From assembly GCA_910577045.1 (NCBI GenBank), contig CAJTLB010000010.1, forward strand, positions 68,157 through 132,156: a stretch of DNA of 64,000 nucleotides. The letters are read 5' to 3'. The position numbers were made by a program, and so were the translations under genes. The DNA comes from an uncultured Lachnospiraceae bacterium (GTDB lineage Bacteria > Bacillota > Clostridia > Lachnospirales > Lachnospiraceae). How positions within the stretch are numbered: the first letter of the stretch is position 1; the number at the start of each line of letters is the position of its first letter. The notes below the pieces were generated by a model. The model did no database searches and was not told the origin of the DNA. It saw only the letters and a list, made by a program, of their open reading frames with translations. Below, one piece after another: positions 42,625-50,717 of the stretch.

Positions 42625-44143
42625 TCTGCTTTTAAAAGTAATGTCCGTTGTCCTTGCTTTTATTCTATGGTTAGTAGTAGTAAATATTAATGATCCAGAT
42701 ACAGTAAGGACAATACGGGCAATTGAAATTACAATCTTAAATGAGCAGGCAATTACTGGGCAGGGGCAAGGGCAGGTTTATACAATACGGGAAAATAGGA
42801 CAGCTGCAGTTGTAGTAAAAGGGCCGCGTTCTATTGTAGATAAAATGGACAAGTCTGATATTAAGGCAACAGTGGATTTTAGCGAAGTTTCTTCTGTAGG
42901 GGCAGTACCAATTAACATTGTGTCTTTACCAGAAGGCGTAACTCTTCAGAATAAAATAACAGAAAATATGAAGATTACAGCAGAACCTATTTTATCCCAA
43001 AGGTTCAAGGTAGAAATAGAAACTACGGGAACCCCGGCAGAGGGATTTGTAGTAGGAAATACAGAGGTTTCCCCAAATGTAGTTAATATAAAAGCACCTG
43101 AATCTGTTATGGAGCAAATCCGCCGTGTTTTAATAAGGGTAGATGTAGATGGCATGTCTATGGATGTATCAGGAAAAAGTGTTTCTTTAGTTTTAATAGA
43201 TGGGAATGGTAAAGAAATAGATTATTCTGATAATGAGCATATTACAATGAGTGCGGTTATGGTAATTGCAGGTGCAGACATTCTAAAATGCCAGACTATC
43301 CCTATCCAAATGGCAGCAAGCGGAAGCGTAGCAGATGGATATCAGTACACAGGCTTGGAAATGTCCCTAAATAGTGTAACTTTAAAGGGGGTAAGGGATA
43401 TTATGTCAGGCTCCATGTTAATTCAAGTGCCATCCACAGAAGAGGCATTGGATTTAACAGGGTTGGAAGGGGATAAAGAAGGGATTATAGATATTTTACC
43501 TTATTTGCCTCCAGGGACATCGTTATTACATGAAGAGGAACGGTATATAACAGTTACGCTTAGGGTAGAAAAGCTCCAAAGAAAGAGTATCCATATTTCT
43601 GTAGATTCCCTTAATGTACTAAATGTGCCAGATAATATGGATATTGTATATGAAGTAACACCAGATTCTATGTTAGATTTGGAAGGGCTAGAAAAGGATC
43701 TGGCAGAAGTAAATATTGGGATGCTAAACCCAACAATTGATCTTGGAAGAAGAGGGGCAGGTACTTACCAGTGCCAAGTGGAAGTAACGCTCCCAGAAGG
43801 AATTACAATAATCCGCCAAGCATCCATTACAGTAATACTAACAGAAATAGAAGAGACAGAGGCAGAAACTGAGCCTCTGTCTGTTGCGGAAGAGGAAGAG
43901 AATACAGATACCATAGAAGTAATGGAAACGGTAACATCGCCCGTGGAAACAGAAGAGCCAACGATCCCTGTTATGGTAAAACCTCTTCCTGAAGAAACCG
44001 AGAAAGAAACAGTTCCTACAGAGGCAGAAACTAGGCCAGAAGAACCAACAACAGCACCAGAGACAGAAACAGAACCACAAGAAACATCTATAACAGAGCC
44101 AGAAACATCTGTACAAGACACTACACCAGTACGAAATCCCTAG
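42602..44143 (+). CDS. cdaR: YbbR-domain protein, CdaA regulator
   Basis: The 513-residue protein has an N-terminal signal anchor (about residues 8-28), four YbbR-type beta domains of about 85 residues each in the extracellular part, and a Thr/Glu/Pro-rich C-terminal tail (about 415-513). In Firmicutes this protein binds CdaA and tunes c-di-AMP production. The start at 42602 is chosen because GGAAGGCGGAAAA precedes it and the signal anchor begins there. The long acidic tail is beyond the usual family end and may reach into the cell wall. Confidence 0.92.
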   Translation: MKKKITHNLLLKVMSVVLAFILWLVVVNINDPDTVRTIRAIEITILNEQAITGQGQGQVYTIRENRTAAVVVKGPRSIVDKMDKSDIKATVDFSEVSSVGAVPINIVSLPEGVTLQNKITENMKITAEPILSQRFKVEIETTGTPAEGFVVGNTEVSPNVVNIKAPESVMEQIRRVLIRVDVDGMSMDVSGKSVSLVLIDGNGKEIDYSDNEHITMSAVMVIAGADILKCQTIPIQMAASGSVADGYQYTGLEMSLNSVTLKGVRDIMSGSMLIQVPSTEEALDLTGLEGDKEGIIDILPYLPPGTSLLHEEERYITVTLRVEKLQRKSIHISVDSLNVLNVPDNMDIVYEVTPDSMLDLEGLEKDLAEVNIGMLNPTIDLGRRGAGTYQCQVEVTLPEGITIIRQASITVILTEIEETEAETEPLSVAEEEENTDTIEVMETVTSPVETEEPTIPVMVKPLPEETEKETVPTEAETRPEEPTTAPETETEPQETSITEPETSVQDTTPVRNP

Positions 44144-44163
44144 TTTGCTAATGCCAGTTTTGC

Positions 44164-44192
44164 TTGAGTATTTTTAGATATAATGTTATAAT
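44164..44192 (+). promoter_or_regulatory. Sigma-A promoter of the HPr-like gene
   Basis: TTGAGT (44164-44169), a 17-base spacer and TATAAT (44187-44192), giving a leader of about 90 bases. Confidence 0.7.
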
Positions 44193-44288
44193 ACATAGAG
44201 AGTGTTTTATTTTTGGAAGGCTATATAAGGCAGACTGTAAAACTGAGTAGTTGGTTCTAATATAAAATTATTTTTGGAGGAATGAGCA

Positions 44289-44552
44289 ATGGTAAAGGAA
44301 AAAGTAACAATTAAAAACCCTACAGGTCTTCATTTAAGGCCAGCAGGAATTCTATGTAAAGAAGCAATGAAGTTTAAGTCTGTCATTACATTTAGTTTCC
44401 GGGATAATACAGCAAATGCCAAAAGTGTATTAAGTGTGCTGGGAGCATGTGTAAAATGTGGCGATGAAATTGAATTTACTTGCGAAGGTGAAGATGAGAA
44501 AGAAGCATTGGCTGCATTAATTGCATGTGTCCAGGCGGGGCTTGGAGAATAG
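44289..44552 (+). CDS. ptsH: HPr-family phosphocarrier protein
   Basis: The 87-residue protein has the HPr fold landmarks: His15 in GLHLRPAG, phosphorylated by enzyme I, and the regulatory serine in NAKSVLSVLG near 46, the HprK target in Firmicutes. It therefore can carry phosphate for sugar uptake and mediate carbon catabolite control. TTGGAGG precedes the ATG. It has its own promoter and terminator, placed between ybbR and glmM. Extra cysteines (residues 23, 54, 57) are unusual, and no enzyme I gene is adjacent, so a Crh-like regulatory paralogue is possible. Confidence 0.88.
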   Translation: MVKEKVTIKNPTGLHLRPAGILCKEAMKFKSVITFSFRDNTANAKSVLSVLGACVKCGDEIEFTCEGEDEKEALAALIACVQAGLGE

Positions 44553-44575
44553 ATTTCTGAATAATGCAGTAAGGT

Positions 44576-44609
44576 TGGATGCTATGGATTATAGCATCCA
44601 TTTTTTTAT
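44576..44609 (+). terminator. Intrinsic terminator after the HPr-like gene
   Basis: A 10-bp perfect stem (TGGATGCTAT with ATAGCATCCA), five-base loop and seven T residues. Confidence 0.92.
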
Positions 44610-44618
44610 CAGTATAAC

Positions 44619-44647
44619 TTTAAATTCATAAGAACATATAGTATAAT
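44619..44647 (+). promoter_or_regulatory. Sigma-A promoter of glmM
   Basis: TTTAAA (44619-44624), a 17-base spacer and TATAAT (44642-44647), 32 bases before the start codon. Confidence 0.65.
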
Positions 44648-44678
44648 AATAAAAATTTAAAATAGAAAGAGGAGAAAA

Positions 44679-46034
44679 ATGGGTAAATATTTTGGTACAG
44701 ATGGATTCCGCGGAGAGGCAAATAAGGATTTAACAGTAGAACATGCTTATAAAGTAGGGCGTTTTTTAGGCTGGTATTATGGAAAAGGGCACAAGGCGAG
44801 AGTAGTGATTGGAAAAGATACTAGAAGAAGCAGTTATATGTTTGAATATGCTTTGGTTGCAGGATTAACAGCCTCTGGTGCAGATGTATTTCTTTTACAT
44901 GTTACAACTACACCAAGCGTGTCTTATGTGGTTAGAAGTGATGGTTTTGATTGTGGCATTATGATTTCTGCAAGCCACAACCCTTTTTATGACAATGGCA
45001 TTAAGGTGTTAAATGGGGAAGGGCAGAAATTGGAGCCAGAGGTAGAAGAATTAATTGAAAAATATATGGATGGCATATCAGGGGAAATACCATTTGCCGT
45101 AGGAGAACATATTGGAAGGACTACAGATTATGCGGCTGGAAGAAACCGTTATATTGGATATTTAATTTCTGTTGCCACACGTTCTTTTAAAGATAAAAAG
45201 GTAGGTTTAGATTGTGCAAATGGAAGTGCATCAGCTATTGCGAAAAATGTTTTTGATGCGTTAGGGGCAAAAACATATGTAATCAATAATAACCCAGATG
45301 GGACAAATATTAATTTGGATTGTGGTTCTACCCATATCCGTAAATTACAAGAGTATGTAAAAGAACATCATTTAGATGTTGGGTTTGCATATGACGGGGA
45401 TGCAGACCGTTGCCTTGCAATAGATGAAAATGGAAGAATTATTGATGGAGATTTAATCCTTTATGTATGTGGCAGTTATTTAAAAAGCCAAGGGCAGCTC
45501 CCTTATGACACAGTAGTAACTACAGTAATGTCTAATATGGGATTGTATAAGGCATTTGAGCGTGCTGGGATCCATTATGAGACAACAGCAGTAGGGGATA
45601 AATATGTAGGCGAAAATATGAGGGCGAATGGTTATGGGCTAGGAGGAGAAGAATCTGGGCATATTATATTTAGTAAACATGCTGTAACAGGAGATGGCAT
45701 ATTGACTTCTTTAAAAGTGATGGAAGCTATGTTAGAACAGAAAGCGACACTTGGCAAACTGGCAGAACCTGTAAGAATTTTCCCAAAGCTTCTTAAAAAT
45801 ATTAGGGTAAAAAATAAAGATATTGTGTTAGGGGATATTGATGTAAAAGCTGCCGTGGCACAAGCAGAAGAATATCTTGGGACAGAGGGGAGGATGTTGT
45901 TCCGTGCGAGTGGCACAGAACCATTAATCCGGGTGATGGCAGAGGCACAGAGCGAAGAATTAGCAGAGAAGAGTGTTGCTATGGTAATAGATAAAATAAA
46001 GGAAAAGGGATATGAGGCAGGCAACGGAAATTGA
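44679..46034 (+). CDS. glmM: Phosphoglucosamine mutase
   Basis: GlmM turns glucosamine-6-phosphate into glucosamine-1-phosphate for UDP-GlcNAc and peptidoglycan. The 451-residue protein has the family motifs: FGTDGFRG near residue 5, the phosphoserine loop ISASHNPFYDNG near 98, the metal loop DGDADRC near 240, GGEESGH near 325 and the phosphate-binding RASGTEPLIRVM near 410. AGGAG precedes the ATG. Its closeness to cdaA and ybbR fits the known link between GlmM and c-di-AMP synthesis. The last 23 bases overlap the glycosyltransferase gene. Confidence 0.96.
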   Translation: MGKYFGTDGFRGEANKDLTVEHAYKVGRFLGWYYGKGHKARVVIGKDTRRSSYMFEYALVAGLTASGADVFLLHVTTTPSVSYVVRSDGFDCGIMISASHNPFYDNGIKVLNGEGQKLEPEVEELIEKYMDGISGEIPFAVGEHIGRTTDYAAGRNRYIGYLISVATRSFKDKKVGLDCANGSASAIAKNVFDALGAKTYVINNNPDGTNINLDCGSTHIRKLQEYVKEHHLDVGFAYDGDADRCLAIDENGRIIDGDLILYVCGSYLKSQGQLPYDTVVTTVMSNMGLYKAFERAGIHYETTAVGDKYVGENMRANGYGLGGEESGHIIFSKHAVTGDGILTSLKVMEAMLEQKATLGKLAEPVRIFPKLLKNIRVKNKDIVLGDIDVKAAVAQAEEYLGTEGRMLFRASGTEPLIRVMAEAQSEELAEKSVAMVIDKIKEKGYEAGNGN

Positions 46035-46935
46035 TGTTATTATAATGGTATATAAACCGGATAAAAAATTTACACGCCTTCTTAGGGGGCTTAAAAACCA
46101 AACCATAGTTCCAAAGAGAATTTTACTTTTAAATACAGGAAAACAATATTGGAAAGAAGAATGGATACAAGGAATACCAGAGGCAGAAGTATACCATATT
46201 AAAGAAGAAGAATATGATCATGGTGGGACAAGAAGGTATGGGGCGGAATTGTCTACTGCCCCATACATGGTATTTATGACGCAGGATGCAGTCCCTGCAA
46301 ATGCAAGATTGCTGGACAGGCTAATGCAATCAATGAAAGATCCACAAGTGGCAGTAGCTTATGCCAGGCAGATTCCTTATACAGACTGTAATCCGGTGGA
46401 TGCCTATAGCAGAGGTTTTAATTATCCAAAGGAAAGTAAGAAAAAAACAAAGGCTGATATAGAAACAATGGGGATTAAGGCATTTTTTTGTTCAGATGTC
46501 TGCGCTATTTATAGGAAATCAGATTATGTACAGCTTGGTGGGTTTCCAGAAAAAACCATTTTTAATGAGGATATGATTTTTGCAAGGAAGGTATTAGAGG
46601 CAGGAAAAGCCATATATTATGCTTCAGAGGCAAGAGTGTACCATTCTCATAATGATAATTGTAGAAAACAACTTCAACGAAGTTTTGACCTCGCAGTTTC
46701 CCAAAAACAGAATCCAACTATTTTTAAAGGGATTGTTTCAGAATCAGAAGGAATCCGTATGGTAAAAGCTGTATCCGAACATTTAGTAAAAACAGGGAAA
46801 TGGTATTGGGCCCCTAGGTTATATATAAGTAGCATAGTTAAATATATAGGCTTTTTATTAGGCAAAAATTATAATAAGCTTCCTAAAGGTTGGGTACTAA
46901 AACTTACAGACAATAAAAGGTATTGGAGTAAGTAA
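46012..46935 (+). CDS. Family 2 glycosyltransferase (rhamnosyltransferase-like)
   Basis: The 307-residue protein has a GT-A fold: IDVIIMVYKP at the start, a DHGGTRRYGAE segment near 63, and a catalytic region with FMTQDAVP (DxD-like) near 83 and FNEDMIFARK near 183, the acceptor-site acidic motif. No transmembrane helix is obvious, so it acts on the inner face of the membrane, probably adding a sugar to a cell-surface polysaccharide. It overlaps glmM by 23 bases, linking sugar-nucleotide supply to envelope synthesis. Donor and acceptor are unknown. Confidence 0.88.
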   Translation: MRQATEIDVIIMVYKPDKKFTRLLRGLKNQTIVPKRILLLNTGKQYWKEEWIQGIPEAEVYHIKEEEYDHGGTRRYGAELSTAPYMVFMTQDAVPANARLLDRLMQSMKDPQVAVAYARQIPYTDCNPVDAYSRGFNYPKESKKKTKADIETMGIKAFFCSDVCAIYRKSDYVQLGGFPEKTIFNEDMIFARKVLEAGKAIYYASEARVYHSHNDNCRKQLQRSFDLAVSQKQNPTIFKGIVSESEGIRMVKAVSEHLVKTGKWYWAPRLYISSIVKYIGFLLGKNYNKLPKGWVLKLTDNKRYWSK

Positions 46936-46965
46936 AAAATGGAGTATTAACAGAAAAAATAAATC

Positions 46966-47081
46966 CAGCGTATTATGGCTGTATATAGTATACGTATAAC
47001 GTGGATAGCCACATTTGCCTATGTCGTGTATAGGCAAGTAAGGCAGATTATCATGAAAATTATATAGGCATAAATACGCTG
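46966..47081. other. Nested inverted-repeat element, possible structured RNA or small mobile repeat
   Basis: Outer arms CAGCGTATT (46966-46974) and AATACGCTG (47073-47081) are exact complements enclosing about 98 bases. Inside, TTGCCTAT (47015-47022) pairs with ATAGGCAA (47030-47037); a second ATAGGCA at 47064-47070 offers an alternative partner. A GTATA/TATAC helix lies near 46981-46994. The closed multi-branch layout suggests an RNA or a MITE-like repeat. Confidence 0.45.
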
Positions 47082-47152
47082 AGGTATATTTGCAACATAG
47101 GGCGTGCAAGGCATAATTTGCTAAGGGATAGTTAAATTTTGGAAAAAAGTGC

Positions 47153-47181
47153 TTTACAAATACAAAGTAATCCGTTATAAT
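47153..47181 (+). promoter_or_regulatory. Sigma-A promoter of the Tad pilus operon
   Basis: TTTACA (47153-47158), a 17-base spacer and TATAAT (47176-47181), about 105 bases before the first start codon. Confidence 0.75.
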
Positions 47182-47290
47182 AAACTTATCCTATCTAGGA
47201 GAGATATTTCTTTTATATCGTTTAGTTTTTCAAGCCAAATTCGGCAGGATTTTTCAACAAAGAAAAATGGAATAGAAGGGGGAGTGTAAA

Positions 47291-47790
47291 ATGAAGGAAT
47301 TTTTTTAGTATTGCTTGTAGTAGTTGCTGTTTATTATGACATAAGGACTTATAAGATTCCTAACCGTTTTATTTTACTAGGTTATTTGTTTTCTTGCTTT
47401 TTTCAGTTAAAAAATGGAATAGCAGGGTTTAGGGAATTTTTCATAGGTGCGTCCCTTCCTATTATTAGCCTGGTTTTCTTACAAAGAATGGGAGTAATAG
47501 GAGGCGGGGATGTAAAACTTTTGTCAGTAGTAGGAAGTTTTTTTGGAAGAAAGGAAGGGATATATAGTATAATATTGTCATTTATTTTTGGTGCGGTTCT
47601 TTCATTATTCTTTTTAATTCAACGTGGGGTTTTAAAAACACGTATTCGGTTTTTCTTGGACTATATTCAAACTGTGGTTCACACAGGAAAATGGATTCCT
47701 TATTATCAAATTGCTAAAGATGGATACAGTGGCACAATACACTTTTCTATAGCAGTTTTGGCTGCTGTATTAGTATTATTATGGTTATAA
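47291..47790 (+). pseudogene. A24 prepilin peptidase (TadV/CpaA-like), frameshifted in a T7 tract
   Basis: ATG 47291 follows a GGGGGAGTGTAAA ribosome site but its frame hits TAG after five codons, within seven T residues (47300-47306). One extra T would give a continuous 166-residue protein. The shifted frame encodes the peptidase: a first hydrophobic helix, aspartate motif YYDIRTYKIPN, more helices, and the second aspartate motif GGGDVKLL. A24 enzymes cleave the leader of type IV pilins. Translation might instead begin at TTG 47311, which would lose the first residues. The gene may be phase-variable, rely on slippage, or contain a base-call error. Confidence 0.75.
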
Positions 47791-47808
47791 AGAGAAAGGG
47801 AGGCTGGG

Positions 47809-48804
47809 TTGAGTAAAATATTTGCCGTATGTGATACGGACAGGCTTTATGTAAAAAACTTAATACAATATATAAATAGCAGGCAGAATATTCCACTGAA
47901 ACTACAGGCATTTACATCAACAGAACTTTTAAAAGAATATGCTGTACAAAATAGTATTGAACTTTTGTTAATATCAACAGAAGCTATGGATGAAGAAATT
48001 GCAGGGCTTTCTATTGGAAAAATAGTATTACTTACAGAAGATGGGGCGGTAGGAGTAAAAGGGTTCCCAACAGTAAACCGATACCAGGCTTCTGGAAATT
48101 TGGTGCAAGAAGTGATGCAGTATTATGGTACAGGAAACTTGGCAGTTGCCTATGCAGCAGCGAAATTAGCAACAACGCAAATAATAGGCATCTATTCACC
48201 TATAAAACGTTGTGGGAAAACTACATTTGCATTAGCATTGGGTGAGGAGTATGCAAAAAATAAACATGTGCTTTATATAAATTTAGAGGATTTTTCGGGT
48301 TTTAGGGCACTGTTTAACCGAGAATACCGTATGGATGTATCAGATTTATTGTATTTTTACCGTGAGGAAAAACAAGGGATGTTAAACCGGGTAGAGGAGA
48401 TAGCAGAAAGGCTGCATTTTTTATACTACCTTCCGCCAGCCATGTGCCCGGCGGATATGAAATCGGTACAGCCAGAGGAATGGCGGGAATGGTTTTTATT
48501 ATTAATGCAGAGTAAATACGAAGTGATTATTGTAGAGCCAGGAGAATGTATTTATGGGTTAGAAGAGATTTTGGCTTTGTGTAATAAAATTTATATGCCA
48601 ATATTAGAGGATAAAATTTCCCTTGCAAAACTGAAGGAGTATGAAGATTATTTATTATTATCAGGATGGGAAGCCCTTAATAAAAAGATACAAAAGCAGC
48701 CTATGGTACTAGATGGGGAAGAAAAAGGAATATTAGAGTATATGGAATCAGAAGAAATGAAAAGAATAATTGAAAAAATATTAAGGGAGGAGGGAAATGA
48801 TTGA
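47809..48804 (+). CDS. TadZ/CpaE-like ATPase of the Tad pilus
   Basis: The 331-residue protein has an N-terminal receiver-like region of about 120 residues without obvious phospho-Asp set, then a MinD/ParA-type domain with a deviant P loop, SPIKRCGKTTFALAL near residue 127. TadZ proteins of this type position the pilus machine at the membrane. A TTG start follows AAAGGGAGG. The last eight bases overlap the TadA gene, supporting a joint role. Confidence 0.82.
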   Translation: MSKIFAVCDTDRLYVKNLIQYINSRQNIPLKLQAFTSTELLKEYAVQNSIELLLISTEAMDEEIAGLSIGKIVLLTEDGAVGVKGFPTVNRYQASGNLVQEVMQYYGTGNLAVAYAAAKLATTQIIGIYSPIKRCGKTTFALALGEEYAKNKHVLYINLEDFSGFRALFNREYRMDVSDLLYFYREEKQGMLNRVEEIAERLHFLYYLPPAMCPADMKSVQPEEWREWFLLLMQSKYEVIIVEPGECIYGLEEILALCNKIYMPILEDKISLAKLKEYEDYLLLSGWEALNKKIQKQPMVLDGEEKGILEYMESEEMKRIIEKILREEGND

Positions 48805-50020
48805 AAAAATTAGGAAGGAGGTATTAAACCGCCTTGACCAAACTCGGGAGTTGGCAGATGAAGAAATATGGCGTTGTATTGACGAGGTGGTTGTACAGTT
48901 TAGTAAAATAGAATATTTGCCATTGCCAAAAAGAAGCCAAGTAAGGAAAGGGGTTTTTGATTCCTTAAGAAGGTTGGATATATTACAGGAACTTTTAGAG
49001 GATGATGAAATTACAGAAATTATGGTAAATGGTTGTGAGGATATTTTTGTGGAACGGCAAGGAAACATAGAAAAATTGGACAGACATTTTATTTCCCAAG
49101 AACGCTTGTCAGATGTTATTCAGCTTATGGTAGCAAAAGTAAATAGGAGGGTAAATGAAGCTTCCCCTATTGTAGATTCTAGGTTAGAAGATGGTTCCCG
49201 TGTCAATGTAGTATTAAATCCTGTTGCCATTAATGGGCCAATTATTACTATCCGAAAGTTCCCTAAAAACCCTATAACCATGGAGATGTTAGTGTTATGG
49301 GAAACCATTAGTGAAGAGGCAGCCGCTATGCTAAAAGATATGGTAGCAGCCGGTTATAATATTATGGTGTGTGGTGGGACTGGTTCTGGGAAAACAACAT
49401 TTTTAAATGCTATGTCAGATTTTATCCCAAAAGAGGAACGTATTATTACAGTAGAAGATAGTGCAGAATTACAGATTAAAGGGGTTGCGAATTTAGTAAA
49501 GTTAGAAACAAGGAATGGGACCACAGAGGGAGAACATTCTATATCCATCCGTGATTTAATACGTACCAGCCTACGTATGAGGCCAGATAGGATTATTGTT
49601 GGGGAGGTACGTGGGGAGGAAGCTGTAGATTTATTACAAAGTATGAATACAGGGCATGATGGTGCTATGTCAAGTGGGCATAGTAATAGCCCATTGGATA
49701 TGCTGCGAAGGTTAGAAACCATGGTGCTTATGGGGCTAGATATGCCAATACAGGCAATTAGGGGACAGATTACATCAGCATTAGATATAGTAATCCATCT
49801 TGGGCGGATGCGTGATAAAAGTAGAAGAGTTTTAGAAATTGCAGAAGTATTGCCATTAAAGAATAACAATTATCAACTTAATAGGATTTTTTGGTTTGAA
49901 GAAATGGCACAGAAGGAGGGAGGAGTGGTTGGCAGGTTATCAGGCGGGAGGGAAAGGCTTAAAAATAGACAAAAGCTTATTATGGCAGGAATTAATTGGG
50001 AAACTCCCGGAACTGCTTAA
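48797..50020 (+). CDS. tadA: TadA/CpaF secretion ATPase
   Basis: TadA powers assembly of the Flp pilus. The 407-residue hexameric ATPase has an N-terminal helical domain, Walker A GGTGSGKTTFLNAM near residue 193, Asp box ITVEDSAELQI near 217, a Walker B/His box region with RPDRIIVGEVRGEEAVDLL near 260 and MNTGHDGAMSSGHSNS near 283. GGAGGAGGG precedes the ATG. It overlaps both neighbours in a tight operon. Confidence 0.95.
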   Translation: MIEKIRKEVLNRLDQTRELADEEIWRCIDEVVVQFSKIEYLPLPKRSQVRKGVFDSLRRLDILQELLEDDEITEIMVNGCEDIFVERQGNIEKLDRHFISQERLSDVIQLMVAKVNRRVNEASPIVDSRLEDGSRVNVVLNPVAINGPIITIRKFPKNPITMEMLVLWETISEEAAAMLKDMVAAGYNIMVCGGTGSGKTTFLNAMSDFIPKEERIITVEDSAELQIKGVANLVKLETRNGTTEGEHSISIRDLIRTSLRMRPDRIIVGEVRGEEAVDLLQSMNTGHDGAMSSGHSNSPLDMLRRLETMVLMGLDMPIQAIRGQITSALDIVIHLGRMRDKSRRVLEIAEVLPLKNNNYQLNRIFWFEEMAQKEGGVVGRLSGGRERLKNRQKLIMAGINWETPGTA

Positions 50021-50702
50021 AGTAGGGATAGTTTTTTCATTGTTTGCTTGGCTGTTTTACAATAATTTATTTGTAATTGTATTTTTTCTTCCTTTTTATA
50101 AACCAGTAGGAAAGTATTTGAAAAAGAATGGTAATAGAAAGAAAACAGAGGAAGGAAATATGCAGTTTAAAGATTTCCTCCATTCTCTTTCGGCGTCTAT
50201 GCGTGCAGGATATGCTGTGGAAAATGCGTTTTATGAAGCATATCAGGAATTAGCAGAGCTATATGGGAAAAATGCGTTTATTCCAAAAGAATTAGCAAGG
50301 ATGCTCCATCAAATGAAGTTAAACCGTCCAGCCGAGGAAGTACTAGAAGAATTTGGGAAGAGGAGTGGATTGGAAGACGCTAAGAATTTTGCAGGAATTT
50401 TTAAAGCAGCAAAAAGGAGCAGCGGCAATTTATCAACTATTATGTCAAATACGGCAGAAACTATAGGGAAGAAATTAGAGACACAACGAGAAATACAAGT
50501 ACTTGTGCAAGAAAAAAGGTACGAGCAGAAGGTAATGAATCTAATGCCATTGGCAATTATTCTTTATCTTAGATTGGGAAATGGGGAATTTATGGAGATT
50601 TTATATACTTCATTAACAGGAAAAGTGTTAATGACAATATGTTTATTAATTTATCTTGTGGCATATTGTATGGCCGAGAAAATAGTAAATATTAAAATGT
50701 AG
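49929..50702 (+). CDS. TadB-like inner membrane platform protein
   Basis: From TTG 49929 the protein is 257 residues. Two hydrophobic segments near the N-terminus (about 30-60) precede a T2SF domain (FKDFLHSLSASMRAGYAVENAFYEA near 80, then helices to about 190), and a hydrophobic C-terminus follows. T2SF proteins form the membrane platform turned by TadA. The start is uncertain: TTG 49929 has AAGGAGGGAGGAG nine bases upstream, while a TTG at 49896 lacks one. Either choice overlaps tadA by 92 bases or more, unusually long. Confidence 0.82.
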   Translation: MAGYQAGGKGLKIDKSLLWQELIGKLPELLKVGIVFSLFAWLFYNNLFVIVFFLPFYKPVGKYLKKNGNRKKTEEGNMQFKDFLHSLSASMRAGYAVENAFYEAYQELAELYGKNAFIPKELARMLHQMKLNRPAEEVLEEFGKRSGLEDAKNFAGIFKAAKRSSGNLSTIMSNTAETIGKKLETQREIQVLVQEKRYEQKVMNLMPLAIILYLRLGNGEFMEILYTSLTGKVLMTICLLIYLVAYCMAEKIVNIKM

Positions 50703-50717
50703 GGGGAAAAAGAAAAT

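Larger units (their letters stand above)
46936..47290. other. Non-coding region with a structured element and the Tad promoter
   Basis: This 355-base gap contains a nested inverted-repeat element (46966-47081), a further TTGC/GCAA pairing near 47090-47109, and the Tad operon promoter at 47153-47181. No gene with a ribosome binding site was found. Confidence 0.55.

Noticed and set aside
43765..44121. 118-codon minus-strand Ser/Val-rich frame opposite the YbbR tail
   Set aside because: It is the mirror of the Thr/Glu-rich coding tail, a typical shadow of repetitive codons.
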